Positions 10,256 through 17,916 of a DNA stretch of 38,193 bases are shown piece after piece. A program made the position numbers and the translations under genes. The notes under the pieces are model-generated. The model saw only the letters and a program-made list of their open reading frames with translations. It had not been told where the DNA came from and made no database searches. Positions within the stretch are counted from its first letter, which is position 1. The number at the start of each line of letters is the position of its first letter. The stretch comes from Gammaproteobacteria bacterium (GTDB taxonomy: Bacteria > Pseudomonadota > Gammaproteobacteria > Burkholderiales > Nitrosomonadaceae): assembly GCA_030431985.1 (NCBI GenBank), contig JAUIIB010000030.1:1-38193 (forward strand). The letters are read 5' to 3'.

Positions 10256-11011
10256 CTACTTGATGCGCGCCAATAGATATCGATCACAATAGGCCTGAAT
10301 ATCGACAATCTGACCATCCTGCAAACGTTGCAATTGATGAAAAAGAAACATGAGAAAGATACTGATCAATAAAGCCACCAATGTAGAATTAAATGCTACA
10401 CCAAGACTGTTGGTCATGCCGGCGATATCACCCGCCAGCGCTTCGTCGGCATAAGACAGCGCTTCGCCGATTCCCCGTACCGTGCCAATAAAGCCGATTG
10501 ACGGAATGGCCCAGATGAGATAACGAATCATAGCGTTCTCTGCGTCCTGGCGAATAGCAAGCGCTTCTACACTGCTTTCGACCGCGTCTGACAGATTCTG
10601 AATATTCTGTGTACCCGCATAACGCCACAGTGCGGTGCGTAATGTTTGAACGAGTGGTGCTGAGCTATGATCCGTGGAAAGTTCTGTATCGAGCCGGGCA
10701 ATGATTTGCTCGGGTACAATGTGTTCGTCAGCGGTTTCTTTTATGATATCAACAGTATAAAGGTACTTGCTGTGCAAAATGGTGTGGCATTTGCTGAGAA
10801 TGAGGAAAATGCCCCAGAGCATGAGAATAAAACAAATTTCCTGCTCGTAATCCTTGAGCACAATGACCAGGTGCCGCGGAGAGGATTGGCCGGCTTGCCT
10901 GGCGGTTTCCAATAATAAATCCGCCTCGGGTCGTATATAACCGATGTAGGCCAGATGTACGACAATAACTGAGATGATCAGTACAACAAAGCTTTTTACC
11001 ATATCTGACAT
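10256..11011 (-). CDS. MotA/TolQ/ExbB-family proton channel protein
   Basis: A 251-residue inner-membrane protein. Transmembrane segments are predicted at about 8-26, 58-76, 162-182 and 205-225. The family signature is seen as IPSIGFIGTVRGIGEAL (169-185), with NSLGVAFNSTLVALL at the last membrane segment. It lacks the long cytoplasmic tail of ZorA-type proteins. In TolQR, ExbBD and MotAB such a protein forms a pentamer around two B subunits and uses ion flow for work. Here the two vWA genes directly downstream carry the matching single membrane helix with an Asp. It starts one base after the stop of a 48-residue membrane peptide gene. Confidence 0.9.
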   Translation of the reverse strand: MSDMVKSFVVLIISVIVVHLAYIGYIRPEADLLLETARQAGQSSPRHLVIVLKDYEQEICFILMLWGIFLILSKCHTILHSKYLYTVDIIKETADEHIVPEQIIARLDTELSTDHSSAPLVQTLRTALWRYAGTQNIQNLSDAVESSVEALAIRQDAENAMIRYLIWAIPSIGFIGTVRGIGEALSYADEALAGDIAGMTNSLGVAFNSTLVALLISIFLMFLFHQLQRLQDGQIVDIQAYCDRYLLARIK

Positions 11012-11012
11012 A

Positions 11013-11159
11013 TCAAATATCCACAGGAAAAGAGGTTGCAGAATTTAAACTGATTGCGGGTGCGACCGCATATACAGCAGCTGCCGCAATCAGTAATATC
11101 ATCAGAAAAACAAGCCATAAGGCGATTCTTTTTTTTAGCATCTGCTTTATTTTACTCAT
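11013..11159 (-). CDS. 48-residue single-span membrane protein within the vWA/TolQ operon
   Basis: A short reading frame on the minus strand fills the gap between the PEGA-FGE gene and the TolQ/MotA-like gene. It begins MSKIKQMLKKRIALWLVFLM, a basic N terminus followed by a hydrophobic span to about residue 35, and ends SATSFPVDI. Its ATG overlaps the upstream stop as ATGAGTAA, and its TGA lies one base before the next ATG, which is a typical operon packing pattern. The positive-inside rule predicts a cytoplasmic N terminus. No homologue is recognised; a small accessory subunit of the channel complex is a reasonable guess. Confidence 0.7.
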   Translation of the reverse strand: MSKIKQMLKKRIALWLVFLMILLIAAAAVYAVAPAISLNSATSFPVDI

Positions 11160-13179
11160 TGAGAACGTCCTCTAAAAGATAACGGCCGATACGGAATCCA
11201 ACATCGTCGCGTCCTTCGGTTAACCCCTCGCGATATGCCGGACGCAATGTGGTCATTGTACCTGATCTAAAATTGGCGCCTTTGATGACGTGCGTTTGTC
11301 CTTGCTGCGTGCCGAGAGGATTATTCAATACAGGGCTGTTTGCCGATGGTGGGATGATTGAATAGACATCGTGCACCCATTCACTGACATTCCCTGCTAG
11401 GTCGTACAAACCGGATAATTCCTGATTGAAGCGGCCGACCGGTGCGACACTTGTATAACCATCCCGATAATACGGCACATAAAAGCGTACTGTGCCCTGG
11501 GCGTTCTCATCGGCGATGTTGGCCGTGTTTGCCGGAATAGTAGTGTCGTCTCCCCAGGAAAAAATGGTTTGTGCCAGCTTGCCGGATTTACGTGCCAGCC
11601 ATTCCCATTCAGCTTCGGTCAGCAAACGGTAGCCGTCTGCACTGCTGTTAAAGCCGGTTACCGTGTTATTGGTGATGACATAGAAGGGGCGTCGATTTTC
11701 TTGTTGACTGAGCCAGTTGCAATACGCGGCCGCTTTTTGCCAGCTTACTTGAGTGACAGGGTGGTTGGGGGGGGCTGCACTTTTTTGTGAATCGAATTGC
11801 GCAAACTGTTGATTGGTTATTTCAAATATACTGGCATAAAAAGGTTTGGTTAAACGAACAGTACGCTGAAACTCGTTGGCGCGTTGCCCTTTCTCGGAGC
11901 TTGGCGCACCCATGTTCAATTGATCTTTCACCAGAAATAGTTTGAGCTTGATGCCTGCCGAATTCGTATATTCGTGTGGGGCTTCCTGTAATCTGGCTTG
12001 CTGCTCGGTTATGAGTGTGATCGATATTTCTTGCGTGAATTCACCCTTTGGGTGAATTCGCTGAGTAACCGTGCGGTATCCTGTTTTTTTAAACGTAACT
12101 TGATGTGGTACCGCGGGTAAGCTGGCTTTTATGGGTGTGACACCATAGTTTTTATCGTCAATCCAAACTGTAGCGGCGGGTGAAGAAGCAATGTCGACTT
12201 GACCTATTTCCGCCTTCAGTTGAAAAGTGACTTTATTTTCCTGGTCGGCTGTTGGTCGGATGGTTATTGTTTCTGGGTAATAACCCGCTTTCATATAAGT
12301 CAAATGATGTGTTGTTACAGTGTTGAGAGAAAGCGGTGGATTCATTTGAACGCCATTGACCAGAAGCGTCCCGCCTTTGGGTTCAAGATCCAGTGTGATT
12401 TTTTCTGTCTTAAATCCCAGCTGATAGTTTCGATCCACCTGTGGTTTGTCCCGGGTGACTGCCAACTGCTCGACAGTGTCTGCATAACCATCAGCACTTA
12501 CGCGTAACGTATAGCGCCCACCTGGTTTGTTCAGTTGAACGGGGGTTTGTCCAACCGCTTTGTCATCAATCAATACCGTAGCACCTGATGGTTTTGAAGC
12601 AATGCTCAATACGCCTTCAATAGGTCTTAGATTAACGGTTAGTGCTGTTTTTTTCCGTCGTTTAATTTCTACATTTAATTGTTCTGACTGAAAAAAAGGG
12701 TTAAGAATAGTCACGGTGTAGACACCTGCTTCAAGCTCAAGATCAAGCGTGTCGGTGGGATCGGCAGTGTGCTCATTAACTTGCCAGGTTGTTTCGGGAA
12801 AGTAGGCGCTGCGACCTGACAGTTCAATGATAAGCCGGCCTGGCAGTTCGGATAATTCCAGAGGAAATACCTTGCCTAAATATTTGGAATCGATTGTTTT
12901 AGTCGCAGTTCTGAAACCGGGTGCGGCGGCGCGAATAACCGGATTACCTGAAAATGAATACACGCTGTCACCGATACTAAAGCCCGGTCCGTCGATTACG
13001 TGGATGACTGCGTGTGCTTCTGCGTCAGGCGGAGTAATTTCTACACGGGTGCCGCGTGACACTACAAACAAACCTGAAACAAGAAAAATAATGCCCAGTA
13101 TCGCTAAACCGGAGAGCAAGTAAAATCTTTTTTGCCGCTTTTTTGCTTGATCAAGTTGTTTACTAAATTGGTTCATCAC
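11152..13179 (-). CDS. Membrane-anchored PEGA-repeat protein with FGE-sulfatase-like domain
   Basis: A 675-residue protein with a cytoplasmic basic N terminus, one membrane span (about 19-41) and a large periplasmic part. PEGA-type beta repeats occupy about 188-255, 258-322 and 325-390, with motifs such as SKPSGATVLIDD and SSPAATVWIDD. Residues about 410-670 form an FGE-sulfatase/SUMF1-type domain (EITNQQFAQF, HPVTQVSWQKAAAYCNWLS, YRLLTEAEWEWLAR, LYDLAGNVSEWVHD, DDVGFRIGR). The cysteine pair used by aerobic formylglycine-generating enzymes near the C-terminal GGSW-like motif is missing: the region reads GANFRSGTMTTLRPAYREG. It is therefore more likely a binding or scaffold domain than an active formylglycine enzyme. 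It overlaps the upstream gene by 17 bases and the small gene downstream by 8. Confidence 0.88.
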   Translation of the reverse strand: MMNQFSKQLDQAKKRQKRFYLLSGLAILGIIFLVSGLFVVSRGTRVEITPPDAEAHAVIHVIDGPGFSIGDSVYSFSGNPVIRAAAPGFRTATKTIDSKYLGKVFPLELSELPGRLIIELSGRSAYFPETTWQVNEHTADPTDTLDLELEAGVYTVTILNPFFQSEQLNVEIKRRKKTALTVNLRPIEGVLSIASKPSGATVLIDDKAVGQTPVQLNKPGGRYTLRVSADGYADTVEQLAVTRDKPQVDRNYQLGFKTEKITLDLEPKGGTLLVNGVQMNPPLSLNTVTTHHLTYMKAGYYPETITIRPTADQENKVTFQLKAEIGQVDIASSPAATVWIDDKNYGVTPIKASLPAVPHQVTFKKTGYRTVTQRIHPKGEFTQEISITLITEQQARLQEAPHEYTNSAGIKLKLFLVKDQLNMGAPSSEKGQRANEFQRTVRLTKPFYASIFEITNQQFAQFDSQKSAAPPNHPVTQVSWQKAAAYCNWLSQQENRRPFYVITNNTVTGFNSSADGYRLLTEAEWEWLARKSGKLAQTIFSWGDDTTIPANTANIADENAQGTVRFYVPYYRDGYTSVAPVGRFNQELSGLYDLAGNVSEWVHDVYSIIPPSANSPVLNNPLGTQQGQTHVIKGANFRSGTMTTLRPAYREGLTEGRDDVGFRIGRYLLEDVLNE

Positions 13180-14671
13180 AGATTAGGCGGATACTGAAGC
13201 TATTCTGATTATGTGGAATCTGCACCGGCAGCAATTTCGATTTATAACCATCACGTATGCCTTCAAAGGTATACCGTCCCGGCTTCAGCTTGATTGTCTT
13301 TTGCGAAAGCGTGCCTACTTTACCAACACTTCGGATTAAGATATAGGTCTTGTTATCAGAAGTAATCGTGACGGGAATGGGCTGATTGAATGTTGTAATG
13401 TGTGAGCGTAGCTGTTGTATTTGTTTTTTTATACCGACACTGTCATTCGATACATGTTGTGCCTGTGCCAATGTTGCTTCTGCGGCATTTAGCACATTGC
13501 CGTCCGATAATCGGTAAGGGTCTTGAGTATATTGGTTGAGTTTCGCTTGCAGTGCAAGAATCTCGTTTGCGCGTTTTAATCCTTCGGTTGCTGTTTTATT
13601 GTCAGGGATATCTTTCAACACTTGGGTGAAATGCGTTTTGGCCTGTTGCCAGTTATCCTGCTCAACTGCCTGCTTTGCGCGAGACATCGCGTTTTGAATG
13701 CGGTGTGTTTTTTCCTGTTCGGTTATTTGGCTGAATAAAACCGACAGTTCTCTGCGGTTAGAGTTTGCTTTTCTGGCTTTTTGATAATGTTGTCTAGCTT
13801 TTTGAGTTTGCTGTTTTTTAATGGCATTGAAGCCAGCGGCAATATGTGTTTCAAACTGCTGATCCCGAATACGCTGATCCAGCAATTTAAATCGTTCCGC
13901 TGTTTGCTGGCGCTTTGGTGCAATTTGTAATATTTGTCGCAGGGCATGATGTTCCTTTTGCAAATTGTTTTCCGTGCGAGCCACATTTGCACCGTTGAGA
14001 AGGGGGAGTATTTGTTTTAGCGTTTCAATATCCCGTTGCAGTGTTTGAGCCTCCGGTGATTGGGCATTTACCAGCAGCGCTTTGTCAATATGCCGCTTTG
14101 CTTCGTTGTGGCGATCCTGTTCAAAAAAAGATGTCGCTGCCTGCATATTTTCTTCAAAAATTTTTTGAGCATCCGCCAGAGTGGCAGTCGCTTTGGTATG
14201 CAGTGACCGTATCTGTTGCAATGCTTCCGCGTAGTCGCCATTGCTAAAGTGCAACATCGCATTTTGTTCTAACGTATCTATTTCAGTTGCTGCGGCTTGA
14301 TTCCATTGCTCGACGTTTGCTGTTTCGAGTGCCGACTCTAATTCATTTTTATAGTGCTGAAGCATTTGTTTAAATGTTTCGCGTGCTTGTTCGCTATCGA
14401 TCTCCTCGGGACCCGCTTTTACTGAAATGGTCTCAGATGATGCCGGTTGCGGTTTCGTTACAGCAGAGAAGTCAAATGAAGACAGGCCAAACAGTATCAG
14501 GCTGCATAACCCCGTTATGACCAGAAAGCCGACGGTCAAGCGCTTTCTGAGCTGGGTGTTGTGTTTGCGTGCCGCTGCCAGTTTTTCTTCGAGCACGTAG
14601 TGTTTATCGATCAGAATTGAACATCGGGGGTCATTTCTTCGGCGTATATTCTCTGCAGGAAGGTACGCCAT
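13163..14671 (-). CDS. Coiled-coil/TPR-like membrane protein with C-terminal PEGA-like domain
   Basis: A 502-residue protein with an N-terminal cytoplasmic segment (about 1-45), one membrane span (about 46-64) and a long helical, Gln/Ala-rich periplasmic region (about 80-420). Periodic patterns there, such as NGDYAEALQQI and DNWQQAKTHFTQVL, look like degenerate TPR or helical-hairpin repeats. The last 75 residues (KLKPGRYTFEGIRDGYKSKLLPV) resemble a PEGA domain like those of the next gene. The ATG at 14671 lies inside the lipoprotein gene, giving a 61-base overlap; an AAGGA motif about 12 bases before it supports it, and no later ATG would keep the membrane segment. A periplasmic scaffold role is inferred. 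Confidence 0.8.
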   Translation of the reverse strand: MAYLPAENIRRRNDPRCSILIDKHYVLEEKLAAARKHNTQLRKRLTVGFLVITGLCSLILFGLSSFDFSAVTKPQPASSETISVKAGPEEIDSEQARETFKQMLQHYKNELESALETANVEQWNQAAATEIDTLEQNAMLHFSNGDYAEALQQIRSLHTKATATLADAQKIFEENMQAATSFFEQDRHNEAKRHIDKALLVNAQSPEAQTLQRDIETLKQILPLLNGANVARTENNLQKEHHALRQILQIAPKRQQTAERFKLLDQRIRDQQFETHIAAGFNAIKKQQTQKARQHYQKARKANSNRRELSVLFSQITEQEKTHRIQNAMSRAKQAVEQDNWQQAKTHFTQVLKDIPDNKTATEGLKRANEILALQAKLNQYTQDPYRLSDGNVLNAAEATLAQAQHVSNDSVGIKKQIQQLRSHITTFNQPIPVTITSDNKTYILIRSVGKVGTLSQKTIKLKPGRYTFEGIRDGYKSKLLPVQIPHNQNSFSIRLICDEPI

Positions 14672-15855
14672 TGCATGAATTGTTCCTTGGCATCGCCACT
14701 CAATTCAACGCTTTTCTTATCGAAAGCAATAACTTGGGGTGCCAGCTCCATGTCTACAGATCGACCTAATTCATTGAGTGAATCACGATGAATTTTTGCT
14801 TCTTCACTTGTTCTAAAGCTCTGGGAAATCAGAGAAACGCCAGCTATACCACCAAGAATCAAACCCGCCGAGCTGGCTGCACGAACGCCGCTTGAACTGG
14901 AATTTCCTCCCGCAATAGCTGAAAGGATACCCAAACCGATCAGTGCCGCACCGCCTAATGCCTGGCCAATGGATTTTCGGCTCGCCGCGCGTTTGGCTTG
15001 GACCTCAATCAGGCTTTGTTCTTGCCACATTAAATAGCTTTCATTCATTTGTGCGGAAAATGCCGCATAATTATTCTGTAACCCGTCGATGAACAATCGA
15101 TCCCGAACTCGAATGGCCTTGATACGCTGTAACATGGGGTCATTGTCACTGGGCTTGCTGGTCAATTTATATTCGTCGCCATCCGTCTCGATATATTGCA
15201 TAAAGGTCGCTTCGGAGAAGCTTGCGCCAAAACGTAGATCAGCCAGATAATGCAGGTCCTCCAGCGTTTTCGAATCATACTCATCAAGTGCGTCTGCAAT
15301 TTCTGCTGCGGCTTCTTCAAAGACCGGATTGTATGGGTCTAAACCTTTGTTTCTGAGATTCTTGTGAAAAGCGCTGGAAACCTCGTGATCAAATGATTCA
15401 TCCAGCCACTCCTCGCCACTGATGTCGAAAACCGTAATATCGATTTCTACTTCTTCGCCGTTTGATTCCTTAATTCGGCCAAGAACATACAAATCGCCGG
15501 TCGCCGTTCTATCGGGTGTCACGCGCACTGAGCCAAACCGGCCTGTTGCTTCAAGTTTTTCTTTTAATTTGTAGGCAAAACGATTCGCTTCGGCTCTGCG
15601 TAGTTCAGGCCAGATATTTTCGTCATCATAATCGTCCGGGTCTTTGGGTAAACCCGGATCAAAGACGGGGATAATGACATCCAGTTTTGGCTTTGTGTCG
15701 ACTACGTCCTTTTTTTGAGGTTTAAAATAAGTGGATGACAAAGATGGGCCGACTGAAGTGGATTTTCGACTGTTATTGGCGCACCCCGAAAGCAGCGCGA
15801 TACAGAACATGAGAATACTGATTGTTATGATAGTTACAGCCTTATTATCTGTCAT
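14611..15855 (-). CDS. Predicted lipoprotein with glycine-zipper-like segment
   Basis: A 414-residue lipoprotein. Its signal peptide ends in the lipobox LLSGC with Cys25, followed by Ala-Asn-Asn, which does not look like an inner-membrane retention signal, so outer-membrane location is likely. The mature part has a domain about 55-140 (FAYKLKEKLEATGRFGSVRV, LYVLGRI) typical of secreted proteins that test for an envelope partner, and acidic linkers. A Gly/Ala/Ser-rich hydrophobic segment (IGQALGGAALIGLGILSAIAG and the following stretch) resembles a glycine zipper that could insert in a membrane. It starts 13 bases after the secreted protein gene at the head of the operon. No named family is recognised. 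Confidence 0.8.
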   Translation of the reverse strand: MTDNKAVTIITISILMFCIALLSGCANNSRKSTSVGPSLSSTYFKPQKKDVVDTKPKLDVIIPVFDPGLPKDPDDYDDENIWPELRRAEANRFAYKLKEKLEATGRFGSVRVTPDRTATGDLYVLGRIKESNGEEVEIDITVFDISGEEWLDESFDHEVSSAFHKNLRNKGLDPYNPVFEEAAAEIADALDEYDSKTLEDLHYLADLRFGASFSEATFMQYIETDGDEYKLTSKPSDNDPMLQRIKAIRVRDRLFIDGLQNNYAAFSAQMNESYLMWQEQSLIEVQAKRAASRKSIGQALGGAALIGLGILSAIAGGNSSSSGVRAASSAGLILGGIAGVSLISQSFRTSEEAKIHRDSLNELGRSVDMELAPQVIAFDKKSVELSGDAKEQFMQWRTFLQRIYAEEMTPDVQF

Positions 15856-15868
15856 GATTGTACTCTTA

Positions 15869-16549
15869 TTATTTTAGAGGCAGCCCTTTGTATTTCCGAT
15901 ACTCATTCCAGAGTTGTGCTTTCTTTGCCGGATCGGTTTCTATTTCTGCGGCGTGTCGTATTTGTGCGGCAAGGGCGTTGTCATTGTCAGATGGCGGAAT
16001 ATCATCAGGCCGTTTTCCGTTAGCCGCTGTGTTTTGAACACCATTGACCGTGTTTGTTTCATCAATCGGGCGTGAAGTTGCATGAATATCAGAATTACCC
16101 CTTTCTACGTCTTCAGTACCGGAATTTTCCTGTGCAGATTCCGAGCCAGAAAGACCTGAGCTGGCGAAGGACTCTTGGTTCGACTCACCTGCATCCGTTT
16201 GTGCAGATGATGCGCTTGCGTTGCCTGATGAGCCGTTTGCGCCACTGTTGCCACCGCTGCTACCTGTATCGCCGCCTGTTGCTGTAGATTTGTTGTGGTT
16301 GATTTGGCAAAGTTCAAATTGATTGAGTGATTTGTAAAAAGCTTGCTCCATACGCCGGATACGCTCTTCTCGTGTCAAGTTTGGGTCGTTTACGTACTCG
16401 ACAGATGCGTTTGTGCAGTCTATTGATTCGTCTAAACTTGCTTGTCCATAAGCAAGCGTCTGAAAAATAAGACAGTGAAAAAAAACATAGATAGCAGTAT
16501 GGCCAATTGTTTTCAATGTATTTAATTGCGTTTTGCCATTCATTATCAA
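15869..16549 (-). CDS. Secreted Ser/Gly/Asn-rich low-complexity protein, first gene of the operon
   Basis: A 226-residue exported protein. A hydrophobic signal segment (about 14-36) ends near YGQA. The mature start holds two cysteines (DCTNAS and LCQINH) bracketing a helical region with LTREERIRRMEQAFYKSL. Residues about 88-185 are low-complexity, rich in Ser, Gly, Asn, Thr and Ala, and look like a flexible spacer. The last 40 residues (AQIRHAAEIETDPAKKAQLW, then NEYRKYKGLPL) are helical again. M1 or M3 may be the start; neither has a clear Shine-Dalgarno. It leads the operon that ends with the vWA genes. Function is unknown; a partner-binding tether is possible. Confidence 0.75.
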   Translation of the reverse strand: MIMNGKTQLNTLKTIGHTAIYVFFHCLIFQTLAYGQASLDESIDCTNASVEYVNDPNLTREERIRRMEQAFYKSLNQFELCQINHNKSTATGGDTGSSGGNSGANGSSGNASASSAQTDAGESNQESFASSGLSGSESAQENSGTEDVERGNSDIHATSRPIDETNTVNGVQNTAANGKRPDDIPPSDNDNALAAQIRHAAEIETDPAKKAQLWNEYRKYKGLPLK

Positions 16550-16980
16550 ATATATTCAAATATATATCATAATATCCAGTGCGCTGGTCTGCAAAGACAT
16601 CTGATTGATTTAATCAGAAGGCATTTTAATAGATGCTTCTCCATCGATAAAGTTCGGTCAGACACATGCAGTTATTCTGTGTTTGCGAGTAAAAATACGG
16701 CGTGGAGCGGACAGGCCTGATTAAGAAAAATTCTGTTATTTTTACGGAATTTACTATCACAGCCAGAGCTCAGACTTAATATCGCCGGACAGACCCTAAC
16801 CATTATCTTTGAATTCCATCATTTTTGTATCTTTAATAATAGCAGAGAAATAAGATTCAACGCATGCTGCGACAATTTGTCGCATTGATGTGTATTTCTG
16901 ATTTAAATACCATTGACTGATCTTACACAGGGGAATTGGAATTTTTTGATTGGCTACTCTAGGCTTGTTCGCTCTAATCA
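16550..16980. other. Divergent intergenic region, 431 bases
   Basis: No supported gene. It separates the minus-strand vWA/TolQ operon from the plus-strand ZnuD-like block, so it should hold both promoters. A weak sigma-70-like pair on the minus strand (TTGCAG at 16589-16594, 17-base spacer, TATGAT at 16566-16571) lies just before the operon but leaves a very short leader. A perfect 8-1-8 palindrome is at 16868-16884. No clear Zur box was found. Confidence 0.5.
16868..16884. promoter_or_regulatory. Palindrome TGCGACAA-T-TTGTCGCA, candidate operator
   Basis: A perfect 8-base inverted repeat with a 1-base spacer lies about 100 bases upstream of the first gene of the ZnuD-like block. Its size and position suit a dimeric repressor site. 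It matches no operator I can name with confidence and does not resemble the Zur-like boxes elsewhere in the window. Confidence 0.4.
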
Positions 16981-17895
16981 GTGTGTTTATTAAAAAGTCT
17001 CCAAAGCAATACATTGAATAAGTTAATTTTATTTTTTGCGGGTTCGTTTTTACTTTTTTTTAATACGGTCATCATGTCCCATGAAGGTGAGCCGAATATG
17101 GCATTTTTATGGCGCGATGGCAAAATCGAGATAGATACCGCGCTCCAAGGAAGAGCTTTAGGTGACTACACAGCGTTCGTCATCCCCTTTACCGACTCAT
17201 TGACACCTTATCGTATGGGGGATTCTGGATTTACAGGATCAGGTTTCGATCAAGGGGGTATAGTCAGTTATCAAATAGAAAGTACCCTGTTGAAATGGTC
17301 GGAGACGCAATCGCAATGGCTGCAGGAAGGTTTCACGGAACAATTAGTCATTAGCCGTCTATCGGATGAAAACACTGTAACAAACCAGGAAGGAAATGGA
17401 CAACAAGGGTTTATTCAGAGCCTGACAACAAGTAGCAGCTTCGAAACACATCCCATTTTCAAAATACAAAGAACGGACGAATCTTTACCTGATGATGGTG
17501 CTTATATGGTATTCATCAGTATTCTGGGTGTGGATGAAACTGGAGAGCATATTCTCTACAAACCCTCTGCTCCATTTGCTCTGGTCTTTCATATCAGTGC
17601 ACAAGAAAGCTTTGATAATTTGGCATTTGTTCAGGCCCTAAAAGTGGTGCCAGATATTCAGTTGAACGACTATAATCGCATAGATACGTTATATGACTGG
17701 GCAGAATCGCAATTTCCAGGATTATTTCCGCATGCCTTAGAAAGTCGTTTCATCGCCGGATATTATGCACGCTGTTATGACAACGCCGTTTGTATTGGTA
17801 GCAGAGATGGAAAAGTCTACACTGCTGGCGGTATTTTGGGCGATATCACTGAACAAGGTTCATTAGAAATGCTTTATGACATAACGGGACTTTAA
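16981..17895 (+). CDS. Secreted protein beside ZnuD-like receptor, C-terminal FP/GG domain (paralogue A)
   Basis: A 304-residue exported protein. The frame opens with GTG at 16981; TTG at 17014 would give a cleaner signal peptide (MNKLILFFAGSFLLFF). The mature N terminus begins with SHEGEPN. The central part is related to the protein at 20313-21350: both have a GF-containing segment, a W-x-x-x-x-x-x-W stretch (LLKWSETQSQWLQ here), GAYMV and a final beta strand. The last 68 residues form the FP/GG domain with WAESQFPGLFP, a CX5C pair (ARCYDNAVCIG) and VYTAGG. The general pattern recalls secreted proteins found near metal-uptake genes, but I cannot assign a family firmly. The receptor gene follows within about 7-21 bases, depending on its start. 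Confidence 0.75.
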   Translation: MCLLKSLQSNTLNKLILFFAGSFLLFFNTVIMSHEGEPNMAFLWRDGKIEIDTALQGRALGDYTAFVIPFTDSLTPYRMGDSGFTGSGFDQGGIVSYQIESTLLKWSETQSQWLQEGFTEQLVISRLSDENTVTNQEGNGQQGFIQSLTTSSSFETHPIFKIQRTDESLPDDGAYMVFISILGVDETGEHILYKPSAPFALVFHISAQESFDNLAFVQALKVVPDIQLNDYNRIDTLYDWAESQFPGLFPHALESRFIAGYYARCYDNAVCIGSRDGKVYTAGGILGDITEQGSLEMLYDITGL

Positions 17896-17916
17896 TCAGA
17901 CCATGAAAATAGGCCA

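Noticed and set aside
8231..16549. Assignment of the operon as a Zorya defence system
   Set aside because: The channel protein lacks the long ZorA tail, the B-like subunits carry vWA and not OmpA-type peptidoglycan-binding domains, and no ZorC, ZorD or ZorE-like gene is present.
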